Positions 10,390-21,814 are shown, counted from the first letter of the stretch. The stretch is 28,659 bases of DNA from Sperchopsis tessellata (GCA_033557685.1 JAWQRN010000531.1:1-28659); one strand, 5' to 3'. The notes: generated by a model not told the origin, from the letters alone. Numbers and translations: made by a program.

Positions 10390-11640
10390 CTAGATTGAGT
10401 TGGAGTTACTGTTCTTTGAGATTTCGTCTGAACCGATTGTCGTAGTTTTTAGTATATTTTTGCAGGGATATTCTTCCATAAAATAGTGTAGAGAAGCATT
10501 TGAGTATGGATACAGGGATACTCGTTTCACGCCATGGAGCCTATCATGGCGACTTTTATACACAAGAACTAGGACACGGTAAATAGGAGAGGCTAGAAGA
10601 GTGACAATACTGGTGGGTAAGGGATTGCTCCCATCTATTAGTTCTGCCATGAATACATGTATAAATGCACTATATTTGGCACATGAGAAAAACATGTGGT
10701 TAAGTTCATCAACACCACCTCCGTATTCGCAAAGTGGGTCCCTTTCTGTTTCTATAACATATATTAGTTTGGAAGAATTTGCACCAAATTTGTTGTATCT
10801 ACTTTGAATGAATCTTGAACGAACATATACATATATATGTTCATACAAACAAAATAGTATATAAAATAAGTTTCTGGTTACAATATGGTAATATGCAAGA
10901 ACGCCAAGACAGGTGTATGGATATATGTATATGTTTCCTTCTTTGATTTTTACTAACAATGTAACTTGAATTCTTTTAATGCCTGATCACATTAAAAAAC
11001 CACGAGCTCTCTGCAGGGTTCGCTGTTCATTAGTATAAAATATGAAGTACAGGCGAAGCAGTGGTAGTCGAGTTTTAAACTTTAAAAACACAGTTACTCT
11101 GTGGGGTTGTTCTGTGATTCTATTTATTATTCTCTATTCTAAAACTTAGAATATATTTCACAAACTATACTTTACTTTCTCGTAAATAATTTATATATGA
11201 ATTCTACTTCTACTAATTTATATAATATTATATTATAGAATTTCGACATTTAGTTACTGAAATTAAAACTCTATAGGTAACGTTCATTTACTTTATCGTA
11301 ACATCTATTTAATTATTCTGTATGCAAAATCGAAAACTGCAGTAAATTTTAGTGAGTGTTTGGTTTAGTGGGTATAAATGGTGGTTGGAGCGTTGTGGCC
11401 CACGCGTTGATAATTGGCTGAAGGTGAACTCCGAGGCTTTTTCTTTTCACTACTAGATAGTCTGATATACTGTTTTCCCTTATGAAAGATCATTGTAAAA
11501 CAGATTTTAATTTTGTAGATAATACTTTAGGAACGTAGTCCGCGTCACGAAGGTTCCAGTTTATTGAGGTAGCAAATACTGCGCCAAGCTTATTAGACTT
11601 ACCGTTTTGGCCTTCTATAAATATGTCTACGCATAGATCC
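10390..11640 (-). pseudogene. LINE 3' region: possible RNase H and C-terminal zinc knuckle
   Basis: The minus frame at 10390-10959 is open for 189 codons. Its middle (about 10590-10810) reads RSRFIQSRYNKFGANSSKL, then DPLCEYGGGVDELNHMFFSC, then SNPLPTSIVTLLAS. This is the C-terminal tail of Jockey-superfamily LINE polyproteins, where a CxC...H...C knuckle follows the reverse transcriptase or RNase H; here the second Cys of CxC appears as Tyr. Upstream on the same strand (11490-11625) a frame reads IEGQNGKSNKLGAVFATS and NWNLRDADYVPKVLSTKL, which resembles the start of a LINE RNase H domain (DGSK...GAA), but weakly. The two pieces are in the right order. The intervening sequence is decayed, and the reverse transcriptase is absent. 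Confidence 0.55.
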
Positions 11641-11663
11641 AAATAAACAGGTAATATATAAGT

Positions 11664-11724
11664 ATATGTTTATTCCAATGTATGTTATGTGAAATATGTG
11701 TGTAATATGTTTATTCCAATGTAT
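11664..11724. repeat. Short direct repeat, 41-bp period
   Basis: ATATGTTTATTCCAATGTAT occurs at 11664-11683 and again exactly at 11705-11724. This is probably a replication-slippage duplication. Confidence 0.8.
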
Positions 11725-11740
11725 AGTTGGAACGTAGAAT

Positions 11741-13833
11741 CTGAAATTGTCAGAAGTGAACGGTGACGCTTAATTTTCATATCTATCCTGATCTAAACAA
11801 CACATTAAATATATCACTTTAGAGTCTACTTAAAATCTTATCATATAATTTCTGGTATTATCTTTAAGTTAATACAACTTTCATATTCAGTTTCTCAAAA
11901 GTGCCCATTTCAGTGATCTCATTTTAATCCCATTTTGTTGACCCAAAGCTGGTTTTTCTAATAACTCCCGGGATTGATATACTTGAGCACAGTAAACCCC
12001 TTACCACCAATATTATCTTCCATACTAAGAGTTGGTGATTATATTTAATTCCATATTCTGACCAAAAGTTGATTTCGGACGAAAGTTTCAGGGGTTGCAA
12101 AGGGGACCGGTACAATTGAGTTTGCCTATATCACGATAATCGCGGTTCTTCGGATAAAACTCTTTTCGTTCATGTACACCTAATCGTTATATTTGACTTA
12201 CAATTACTGTTTGCGTAGTTCAATAGATGTTTTCACTTTTTATTTTGTCTTTTTCTTATCAAATATCATCGCTTCTTTAATATACGTACTAACAAGCTAC
12301 TACAAATACAACATTTCATTATAAGTCCTTTTGTATTTTCATTTTGAATATCACCTTTCATTTTGTTAATAAGTAGTTATTGGTAATTTAAATTCTCAGA
12401 TCACATACAGCGTTTGTTCTAGAATTAGTTTTAGTTTTCATAATTGCCGTACGGCTTAACCTTACTTTGTACTACAGCTTCCGGATCTGCATTGTTCTGT
12501 GGTCAGTGTTGCCAATATTCTGTTCATTTATGCATGACAGTGCTAGAAGCCATTTGTGTTCTTTTCTCGTATATTGTTTGTACTAAAATAGTTTAATTAG
12601 AACTCATGTGCTCATTAAATAACTTTGTAAGCAACTATTAGGTTTAATTCTATCATGCCATACACCTTATTGGTCCTAATTCTATTTTACAATGAACAAA
12701 TAGCGCCATTTATGTATGGCAAGTGCTTCTTTGAAAAACAAAAATTATCTTTACCAGGATATTATTAATACTAACATGAGTAAATTTTGATTCAAATCGC
12801 AATTATAACATTATATAAATATTTTGTACTAAAAAAATTCTGGTAATTATAAAACTGAAATTAACTCATAACTTATGGTTGAAAATTATTTCTAGAATCA
12901 AGATGGACAATTATGTCCCTAAAGAAATCCCTTTTAACCCCTCTCTATTTTTGCTCTTTTCCATAAGAAAGCGCAAAGTTTCTCCTATTTTCAAGTCAAT
13001 TTCCACTCGAATGTTGCCCACTGACTATCAAAATACCTAGAAATTATTCACAAGACTTCCATTTGATTAAAAATATGAGATGTACTTACATTTTCCTGGA
13101 GTATTAACAAGATCTGGCGGTAAGAAATGTTCGACCATTGATCTGTACCATTAACATCATACTAGTCCTTTAACTAGTGTGTATCTTTTCATTATCAATT
13201 ATGAAGAATATTGCTTCCTAAGTCTAAAATTTTAAAAGTTAACGAGAAAATAGTTTATTGATTTTTATAAACTTTGTGCAACTCATAGTCTACCCCTTAT
13301 AAAAGTATCAAACATTTAGAGAATTTTAATGCATTAATGTAATTTACCCGGTTGGAAATTATCTAATTGGTGTTGTCAGTGGCTGCTTGGGCTTTGATTC
13401 CAAATTACAAGAGGAAACAAAAAAGTAGTAAAGATATATTTAACTCTATTTAAATAAAATAAACATTCTTTTGTAAAAATAAACAAGTATAACTTGCAAA
13501 CGTTATTTACCACGCACATATATAAATATCTCGTAAAATAAAATTGTACAAGTAAGCTCTCTAACAAATAGGTGTTATTTATAAAATCAATATGGTTTAA
13601 AATCATTGCATAATAATTATTTCACCCCGTACTCATAATTACTCTACTTCGTGTCGGGTGCGTTTTAAATCTTCAACAATATAATTACAGTTAAGCAATT
13701 ATACGCGATACTGATTTTATAAATAGCAGGTGTTATTAAGAAGACATTTTAATATTCATGCGAAAAAGTGTTCATGTATGATGAATTTTATAGCTTGTAT
13801 AAAGCTTCGTTGCATAGAATACTTTGTTTGATC
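11741..13833. other. Unassigned A+T-rich DNA
   Basis: No recognised gene or element. Two slightly G+C-richer stretches (about 11900-12120 and 12890-13030) show no family pattern on either strand. A 76-codon minus ORF at 13376-13606 is A+T-driven and unconvincing. Confidence 0.4.
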
Positions 13834-13841
13834 ATCTACAG
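13834..13841. repeat. hAT target-site duplication, left copy
   Basis: ATCTACAG immediately precedes the left terminal repeat. It matches the candidate right copy TTCCACAA (16355-16362) at 5 of 8 positions. It also fits the TCTA-centred preference known for many hAT insertions. Confidence 0.4.
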
Positions 13842-13857
13842 CAGTGGCTCCCACCTA
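13842..13857. repeat. hAT left terminal inverted repeat
   Basis: CAGTGGCTCCCACCTA. The start could be shifted by a few bases because CAG is repeated (ACAGCAGTGG). Pairs imperfectly with 16339-16354. Confidence 0.65.
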
Positions 13858-14369
13858 ATTGTTGTTGCGGGCGAATTTGAAGTTGAGCAAAATAGTGGCG
13901 GTTTGTAAAAAAAAACACAATTTAAGTATTATTACATTTATTATATTATTTCTAAATTATCACAAATCGTTACACTATTTATATATTTTCATTTATACGC
14001 TTGTGAGGTTATTTACAAAAAAGCATTAAAAGCAAAACCATACAGTTACAAACAAAAGATAAAATATAGAAAGTAAAAACAGATAAAACAATGAGTAAAA
14101 TTACAATAGAAAGTAAAAAATTTAAAAGATAGTTATAAAAAGTTAGATAGAATTCATAACAAAATGATAAAAAAATGTAAAATAAAACAAGGATAGGAAA
14201 ATAATAAACAGAAAAAGGAAAAGTAAAGTTTTTTATAAAAACACACAAGTTGTGTCGTAAAAATAAGAGTTTCATTAAAACGTTATTAACACTATGTCAT
14301 CCCTACCAAGATCAACCTCGAACAAATAGGAAATCCGAAAGGGAGAGGTCCAAGATTAAAAAGAGTATA

Positions 14370-15830
14370 TTATAAATAGCAAAGCACAATTATTGCGATC
14401 TTTGATATTTCATTATACTCACAAATTTCTCTCAGTTGGGAGTGTAAGATGATAATCTCAATCGTAAACAATCATCAAGGTTGGTAAGTCGAGATCTGGT
14501 TGTTAATTTTAATATGTTCATGATGGAAAATAGAGGTTCGCACAAATATGTGAAATCAATACTGGATTTAATTTCGTAAACTGTTTTTGTTTTAAAGAGA
14601 GTATTATTCATGGTCGGTCAACTAGATTCCACAGGTTTTCATCCGTACCTTGAGATTTTGATATGATTTCATTTTGAAATTCCAAAATCTCTTCTTCAAT
14701 TATTGTTATTTTTTCTTGAAGAAGTGCCACTAAGGATTTACAATTTTAGTAATGTCTGTTTGTGTAGTAAAATCATTTACTTTTAAATTGTTCACAAAAC
14801 CATTTTAAAATGAGTAATAAATAATGTTAGGTCAAAACTTTCACCATTTACTTTTTTCACACTTGTAATGTGTTCATCAATGGGCTCAATTATTTATCCA
14901 AAACTGTATTTTAGGTTTGAATGCTCTTTTAGGGCTAATGCTTTCAGTTAACTGTTTATTTTTTCCCTGGAGTTCAAGATTTAAACTATTCAATTTATCA
15001 CATGTCAGTTAAGAAAGCCAAGTCCATCAGCCAACAAAGGCTATCTAGCTAGGCGAATGTTGGACCTTTTGAAATGAGAAAATTTTTAATCTCTTCCAAA
15101 AGATCAAAAAATCGGCCAAGAGTTTTGCTCTTAGTTAACCATCTTTTATCTGTATGTAAGATAAGGTCAGCTTGGGAGGAATCGCCTTTTTTCAAAGGGC
15201 TTTCTACATTTTGTGTGATAAAGGATTTATTTCCATATTATTAATAATAAATGACTTTCATAACATGCTAAAAGGATAATACATAAAGTTCGTTAAGGAG
15301 TCATCTTTTTTGCAACAGGAAATTAATCCAATATTGCAGCCCACCTTGCTGGAATACCATACGTAAATTATTACTGGAATCTTGAATAAAGGCATATTAA
15401 TTTCTGTTGCGTAATTTTTAAAGATATTATAAATATCTTCCCCATTGTTCGCTGTTACATTGGTAATTACTTCTTTTACAATACAATCCTTACGATTACT
15501 GCCAATTGCGCTGTATCTGATATATCTGTCGATTCATCTTTTATTGACAACCATTCCCATTTGTTTACACACTTTTCAACTAACTTTGCAAATTAGTTGA
15601 ACTCGCCTAGATTCTCCTTGTAGTTATGTTGTTGAATAACTACAAATCTTCTATTGCCGAAATAATTTCTCGCTTATTAGAAAATCCTTCAAAAAACGAG
15701 TGAGAAATGTTTCCTTAATTAAATCGATGTCTAAAAATGTTTCTTACAACAAATTGAATTTGAAAGGAAGCAATGGTGGCATTTGTATTTTTATTTACAC
15801 TATTAGTAAAAAATGTTTGCTGAGTAAATT
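14370..15830 (-). pseudogene. hAT transposase (ZBED5/SCAND3-like), decayed
   Basis: Minus-strand translation, with frame changes, keeps the family order. WEWLSIKDESTDISDTAQLA (about 15500-15560) contains the catalytic-Asp LDESTDIS motif. NNGEDIYNIFKNYATEI with PLFKIP follows at 15370-15450. LISCCKKDDSLTNFMYYP stands near 15285-15330, where the family has a YHCIIHQ block. DLILHTDKRWLTK and GRFFDLLEEIKNFL lie at 15075-15172. CEPLFSIMNILK with TTRSRLTNLDDCLRLRLSSY (14440-14545) is the C-terminal hAT dimerisation region. The motif carrying the second catalytic Asp (CTDGAPAM in relatives) reads as VIIYVWYSSKVG, so the Asp is lost. No N-terminal BED zinc finger was recognisable. Several stops make it non-functional. 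Confidence 0.85.
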
Positions 15831-16338
15831 TTAGTTAATCAACTTTTCTTTTTCTCAACTCTGATTTAAGCGGATACCTAATCTAAAAAAAAAGGGATTG
15901 GTCTTAAAATGACGTTCGAGGCTATGTTTCTATGTCACTAATACAACAACGTTATTTATTAAGCAAACACATTTTCCTAAGTTTGGTTAAATTAATAGTC
16001 TTCTTCTCAATCGTTATTGAATTGACATGTTCGATGTTTTTTACTTGGATTATTCGTTTTAGGGTAAAATATTTATGAGAAAAAATCAAACACAGTGACA
16101 ACACGTGATATGGCGCAACACTGCATTCAGACTGAACCGGTGGTCAGGGTGGCCATATCAATGATAAAAAATATAACTAAACAAGCGCACAAATATGGCA
16201 CTGGTAACTTTTGAACACACAGATAGTGGAATTAAAACACGTTCGTAAAATAATATAGATGTTAAAATATTTACGTTTTTAAAATAATATTATTAGAAAA
16301 GTACTTTTTAGATTCAATTACATGTTCTCGAAGGCACA

Positions 16339-16354
16339 TAGTTGAGAATCACAG
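16339..16354. repeat. hAT right terminal inverted repeat
   Basis: TAGTTGAGAATCACAG; its reverse complement begins CTGTGATTCTCAACTA, the usual hAT end pattern. Partner of 13842-13857. Confidence 0.65.
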
Positions 16355-16362
16355 TTCCACAA
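16355..16362. repeat. hAT target-site duplication, right copy
   Basis: TTCCACAA directly follows the right terminal repeat and matches the left flank ATCTACAG at 5 of 8 positions. Confidence 0.35.
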
Positions 16363-17775
16363 CTACTCATGAAACATATATTATTTTATTTCGCATCTCG
16401 TTAATTATAATCTTACCATCTATGATTCTTATTCTAGTTTTACTGTGATATCTAAATGTAGCAGTACAGTATAAATTATATTTTCTTCTGTGGATGGAAG
16501 ACATCCATTACAATATATTACAAAAATAGTATATTCCACAAAACATTGCGCTGGAATTTTTATGTGAAATCACGTTTTGCTACTAGAACATCTAAATCAA
16601 ATAGATATATCTGAAATTGTTGCTCTACAAAGATTATATAAAAAGAGAATAAATTATTCATGCTGGAAATGCTAGTATAAGCGGGCCGAAGTATCAACTG
16701 AGTTATAAAATAAAAATTGTATCGGAAACGAAGAACTTTCCGAATACATGTTCATGCACATGTAATAAAACGAATCATATACAACTTGTAGTACATGTTC
16801 GATGTTATCAGTGTTTCGAATTTGGACGGTTTATAACTTCTGAATTCCACTCGTTATTGCGGTCCATGCTACAAAACATAGTTGTTTTTAAACCTAACCC
16901 AAAATATTTTAAATAACGGAACTAAACAGGGTTTCTCTAAAGTTACAGTCAAATATATGAAATGCGAAAATAACATCAGAGGATTAATTTCACAAGTTAT
17001 AAAGTCATTCTTTAGAGTACAGTGTGCTTGGTGATTTATTTTAAGTTATTTTCTAATGTTTGGTCTTTGTGGTTACACTTTCTACCCACACCAAAGTTTC
17101 AAAGTTTCTAAAACTTCTCAGTCTCCACAAGCGATTACACCAATGTGTAAATCTTTGTTAAATGTTTATTTTTGGTAATTTTTTGAAGAATATACAAATA
17201 TTATTACAGTTGCAAAAGAAAAAAATTACTTCTTAGGTTGATATTAATAAAATATTCTAAAGTATTTTATAAAAACAGTAGGTGAAGCTCAAATAAAATA
17301 AAATGTAGAAGATAATGGCAAACCACATCTAAACAAGACGAAACTTACAAATTATTTACAAAAGTAACAATGTAGGAGACCAAAGAGAAATGTTAAACGC
17401 TGGTATAGAGAAAATCAAATAGCACTTCAATGTGTTGAGTTCATACATTGAATTAGCGTCCCTCGTCTTAAAAATGTCTTTTGCAACAATGGATGAAACT
17501 GTCTAATACACGGTTTCCACCTGGAAACACCATATATATAAATAATGACCGAGGAAGTTTATTACATTTAACCAGTTAATAGTTACTGTTATAAAATTTA
17601 TTTAGTTATTATGTTAGTTATAATTTTGTAAAGTAAATATTTTACCTATTTTATTTTATTTGTTTATTCCTTTGTATAAAGGATCATGACGATATTTTAC
17701 TAATACTAGATAAATAAAATATGTCAAACAATTTTAAAGTTTGTGTGTAAACTTATTTAAAAAAAAATGTGGTGA
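16363..17775. other. Unassigned A+T-rich DNA
   Basis: No family recognised on either strand. Near 17512-17530 GGTTTCC and GGAAAC form an interrupted inverted repeat. A TATATAAA lies at about 17534, upstream of the possible exon at 17780, but nothing else supports a promoter. Confidence 0.4.
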
Positions 17776-17779
17776 TAAC

Positions 17780-17899
17780 CATGGAAAATTACGACAATTA
17801 TAAAAGAATGATGGTGTTAAACACATACGTGGAAGTAATTTATTTAATGAGAGATAGTGTTAACGTCGGAAACCTGATAAAGGAATCTTTAGTAGATTG
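17780..17899 (+). other. Possible first coding exon (unassigned)
   Basis: An ATG in a good eukaryotic start context (AACCATGG) opens a 40-codon frame beginning MENYDNYKRMMVLNTYVEV and ending LIKESLVDW, with TAA next. The end carries a strong donor-like TG|GTAAGC at about 17898-17904, so the frame could continue into an intron. Amino-acid content looks protein-like rather than low-complexity. I recognise no family. The next 100 bases lead directly into the minus-strand LINE, so any partner exon would lie beyond it. A chance ORF is quite possible. Confidence 0.15.
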
Positions 17900-18004
17900 G
17901 TAAGCTATTTAAATAGCTTTGCATTGTTTTTAAAACGGAACGGGAACGGGTAACGTTTTGAGTTGTGTAGAAGCTAAATCAAACACTTATTGAATACAGA
18001 GAGG

Positions 18005-19505
18005 TGAGTGCAACAATGGGAAAATGCGGTCCTGGTTCTCTCTATTCTGCAATTGATTTCTCTAGAATGGTTCCACGTTTCACTAACCATTGTTCTGAGA
18101 AAATATATAATTCTTTACTCTTTTATTTTTTGGTTGTTCATCTTGAGTTGGCCAGTATGGTTGTGTTTCTTTGATATTTCCATATATTGTATGTTATGGG
18201 ATAATCCATACCTGTGGCTAACAGTCACCGCCTGTTTCATTATCTCCTGGAGACTCTCAAGGCTATTCGCAAACACCACTGTATCGTCCGCATATCTTAC
18301 ATTATTTATATAAAAAGTAACTGCGACAGGACGCAACCCTGTCGGTCTCCTTTCTTTATTAGAATTTCTTCCTACTCTTCTCTGTTTGATTCCAGTATAG
18401 ATTGGATATGATTCTTATGTTTTGTTCATCTATTCCAATTTATTATTCTTTTAGGATCTCTATAAGTATGTTGTATTGTACGTTGTCAAATGCATTTTGG
18501 TAATCAATAAGATATGCAAAGACATCACATCTGACATCTCTGTATGTCTGAAAGAGAACTGGGACACCAAATAGGGCCTCTCTAGTTCCCAACGCATTTT
18601 CAATTCCAAATTGTGTGCGACTTTCATGGTATTCGCATAATCTATAAATTCTTCTATGTGTTATTTTCAAGAAGACTTTCAGGAGATGGCTCATAAGAGT
18701 GATGGTATGGTATTCGTTACAGTATTTAGCTTTTTGTTTTTTTGGTAGTATAAAGGTTGATTTCAACCACATTTTTGGTATCACTCCAGTAAAATATATG
18801 TTGTTAAATACTCGTGTCAGTCCTTTATTGTCATCTGCGTCCAGTAGTTTCAGAAGTTTAGTGTACATTCCGCCTGGGCCAGGAGTTTTGTCGTTTTTAA
18901 GTTGAGATATTGCGTTTGTGATCTACTCCATTATTATTGGTAGTCCATCTGCTACTCTCTCTGCTATATAGGTTTCCCATGTGTTAATTTTCTCTTTGAC
19001 GTCAGTAATCATTTTACCATCCTTGGTGTGTTATAGCCCCGATATATTGGATTTATATATGATCTGTCTCCAGTCTTTTCTTTTCTCGTTATTGCGTACC
19101 TAATGTTTATTTCCGGTTTGCTTAAATGTTTCTTATATTGTTTGTAGAGTGTTTTCAGTTATTTACATTACTTCTTCTAGGTGATTGCATTTATCTGTCA
19201 GTAAATTTGTCACTTTTTCTCTTGTTTCTACTTCTTTCAGTTTTCTCATATTCCAGTTCCTATGAGTTGTTTTCCTCCTGACCTTTATGAGTTTCACTCT
19301 AAATCTTCGAGCCAAGGGACAATAGTTCGATGAGATTCCGATGCCTGGATATGTCTTGACAGACATACAGCTGTTTCTCAGGCGATTATTGACCAGGATA
19401 TAATCTATTTGATTTCTTACTGTTTTGCCTGGCGATAGATATAAATCCGACGTGGTGGAAGTTCAATAAAGGTGTAAAGTATTACGTATTCTTCCTCTAA
19501 CGTTC
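18005..19505 (-). pseudogene. RTE-like LINE: endonuclease and reverse transcriptase, decayed
   Basis: On the minus strand the endonuclease end reads DLYLSPGKTVRNQIDYILVN (about 19385-19450), then VKTYPGIGISSNYCPLARRF (19310-19370). In relatives the last block holds GSDH, so the catalytic His is replaced here. The connector QLKNDKTPGPGG is at 18865-18905. Reverse-transcriptase blocks follow: FTGVIPKMWLKSTFILPKKQ (about 18730-18790), EYHTITLMSHLLKVFLKITH (18660-18720), QFGIENALGTREALF (18560-18610), YLIDYQNAFDNVQ (18475-18515), GDRQGCVLSQLLF (about 18305-18350) and NNVRYADDTVVFANSLESLQ (18235-18305, catalytic YADD). ERTRTAF near 18020-18045 is the post-palm motif. Stops, frameshifts and a deletion just before YADD inactivate it. 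EN architecture suggests the RTE clade. Confidence 0.85.
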
Positions 19506-19950
19506 GGAGTAGTGCTGGACTTCAACCAGCTAAAACCCCACTCTCTTCTCCTCACCCACTCCGGAACCGCACACGCATTACTTCAAGGTGGAGGGTGTCT
19601 CTTATTGTCTTCTCTTCCTCTTATCCGTCATCGTTATTATTATGCTGTCGCTGTCGACTCCATTCCTGCTTTCCTTCCTTTTTAGTATAATCGTTATCAT
19701 ATTCTCGATTTAGTTCCACTTTCTCTCACTCTCCAGCATAGTTTGTATGCAATTTTCAGGCTCCAGTCTCACATCAATCTCAAGCTCCACCATCCGCCTC
19801 TCCGCGTGAAACCTTGAGCGCCCGAAGTTTGTGTGTTCCGACGTATCCCGAATCATGCTTCCGACTTCCGCACAATACACGCACGTGTCTTCGCTCTCTC
19901 TCTTTATTCTGTACAGGTATTCTCTGAAACTCCTGTTGTTGCTAAATATA
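19505..19950 (-). pseudogene. R1-like LINE, C-terminus and 3' UTR
   Basis: The minus frame ending at TAA 19710-19712 reads FREYLYRIKRESEDTCVYC, then DTSEHTNFGRSRFHAERRMV, then CIQTMLESERKW. This is the C-terminal region of R1-type (Jockey superfamily) polyproteins: a C-x2-C pair, EH, then normally a Cys (here Arg, one transition away), followed by a conserved Trp-containing end. Downstream (19505-19700) the G+C-richer tail ending in GGGGTTTTAGCTGG...CAGCACTACTCC resembles R1-like 3' UTRs. The copy is strongly 5'-truncated near 19950, and its 3' end abuts the RTE-like endonuclease remnant on the same strand. Confidence 0.7.
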
Positions 19951-19964
19951 AACTACAACTTTGT

Positions 19965-20228
19965 AGAACAATGCTATCTCTTATTTTTAAATAATGATTA
20001 TGATCCACAAAATAACAAACTTTCTATTCCCTGGTTTAAAAATGCGAGGGACAGAATTATATATACTTGTGTGTACAAAATACAGGATAAATGTATCATA
20101 TGCATTCTCTATACATTATACAATTTAAAATGATTATAATTTCACTATTAGAGAATATGAGCCATTGTTGCTGCTTTACAGACAGTACATCATATCTGAT
20201 TTGAAAGTGCTAGTGGTGGTGCATTTTT
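19965..20228. repeat. 264-bp tandem repeat, copy A
   Basis: Begins AGAACAATGCTATCTC and includes ATGATCCACAAAATA and GTGCTAGTGGTGGTGCA. It aligns along its length with 20229-20488, by eye at roughly four in five positions. A plus ORF (19831-20133) that runs into it is a by-product. Confidence 0.85.
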
Positions 20229-20488
20229 AGAGCAACAACATCTTTTATTTTGAAATTATGAAAATGATCCACAAAATAGTAAACCTTCTATTCTCTGGTT
20301 TAAAGAAAGTGGGGGACATATAATAAATTATATTTGTAAGTACAAAATACGGGATAAACGTGACACATACATTTGTAATTTATAATGATAATAATTTTAC
20401 TATAACGTAATATGAGCCATTTCTGCTAATATACAGGTAGTACATCATAGCTAACTTGTAAGTGCCAGTGGTGGTGTACTTTCTATAG
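20229..20488. repeat. 264-bp tandem repeat, copy B
   Basis: Begins AGAGCAACAACATCTTTT directly after copy A with no spacer, includes ATGATCCACAAAATAGT and ends near GTGCCAGTGGTGGTGTAC. No third copy is seen on either side. Confidence 0.85.
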
Positions 20489-21814
20489 GACTAGTAATTT
20501 AGAATGTCGAACATTCAAGTTATGTATGTCAAGTATGAACTGTGGTTGTAAAATCGGATATGAATCCAAATACTCAAGTCAGGACATATAAACAATATCA
20601 CAATATAACAAAGCTACTAAGAACCAGAACTTCTGATCTATGTTACACATCGTTAAAGAAAGGAAGCCCAGTAACATGCGATTTGGGATTTAGTGCCTAT
20701 AGTTAAGTGATAAAATCATAAAACTCAGCCCTTTCAAGTGTTTTATGCATTTTAATGGTATTAATCAATACCATAAAGGGGTTGACTTTAGATTATACGT
20801 TATGATATGATATTGAAAAGATATAACATATATAATTACTCAATTATTCTAATGCAGAATAAATACACATGCTGTATATGATGTGATAGGTGGAATTTTG
20901 GATGTTAATTCGTCAGATAATTGATTCTGTAGTCGTTCTTTTCTAATAGACTTTTAAGAAGAACAGACTTTTTTTATTAAACTTTGTACATAAAACCACA
21001 TTACAAATAAATTCCCTTCACGTGGTATACAATAAATGACGTATATATAGATGTGACTAATTGGCAAAAGTTCAGTTTATTTATGAGGGGTAATATTTGC
21101 TTGAGGGTTCTTTATGTTCGCATTCGGCAGTATAATCTAAGTGTAAGGGTACGATATTTGATCGGAATTTCAGGATTCCCAGAGACCTTTTCCTCTAACA
21201 ACCAACAACTTACGTGCTTCAAATAAACGGAGGTAAATCTAGAAAATTTCCCTTATTTGCGCGTTTGAAAGGCGTCACTAGAAAACCTCTCAGTCAGCGC
21301 TTCTGAACGGAGAAAGATATCGGATAAAAAATTGCGGGCTAACGTATTCAACTGGATACGACTAAGAAAAAGTTGGATACGAAAGAATTGATACGCTATT
21401 TCTTGTTGGAAGGGAATAAGTTGCCATTCTTTAACTCTACACAATATTGTATTAGACAGCGGGATGCGTATATGGGAAAAAATTACGCTTCTGTTTTTCA
21501 TTTTGTCACATACCCTGAGGAAACATTTATTAATAAGAAAATCGAATAAAATATATACCTAAAAAGACCGTATTTAATTCTTGGTATATCTATATTTTCG
21601 GGGTTTATGCACTGGCGAACTAATGCAATGGTGTAATACATAGATTGTCTGTTTTAGAATGTGTCTGTCAATAATATACTACTAACAAATCAATAAAACT
21701 GAAAAACAAAGAAACTTTCTTAGCTTAGTCATAATTAACAACTTTGCAAAACGGGATATTATTAATATAAAAATTATTGCTTTATTGTATAAATTAAAAC
21801 TGTTTTTCATATAC
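20489..21814. other. Unassigned DNA
   Basis: A+T-rich, with a mildly G+C-richer stretch at about 21240-21480. That stretch has repeated GGATACG/GATACG words and a plus frame reading LLEGNKLPFFNSTQYCIRQR, next to an 82-codon minus ORF (21253-21501). I recognise neither. No other signals. Confidence 0.35.

Larger units (their letters stand above)
13842..16354 (-). mobile_element. hAT DNA transposon, near full length, inactive
   Basis: The 2513-bp element is bounded by imperfect 16-bp terminal inverted repeats: CAGTGGCTCCCACCTA on the left and TAGTTGAGAATCACAG on the right (11 of 16 positions match after reverse-complementing). Both ends follow the CAGNGGTTCNCAAC-type ends of the Charlie-like hAT group. 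Degenerate 8-bp flanks could be target duplications. The transposase pseudogene reads on the minus strand between the ends, and about 500 bases of A/T-rich non-coding sequence lie on each side. Length, ends and coding order agree with an autonomous element that inserted whole and then decayed. Confidence 0.78.

Noticed and set aside
10821..10842. Inverted repeat GAACATATA...TATATGTTC
   Set aside because: A short A+T-rich palindrome inside a LINE remnant; expected by chance at this composition.
14009..14275. 88-codon hydrophobic ORF on the minus strand, looking like a membrane protein
   Set aside because: It lies in the A-rich non-coding flank inside the hAT element; T-rich antisense of A-rich DNA gives runs of Phe, Leu, Ile and Tyr by composition alone.
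18008..18313. 101-codon plus ORF with hydrophobic, membrane-like content
   Set aside because: It is the antisense shadow of the LINE reverse-transcriptase YADD region on the minus strand.
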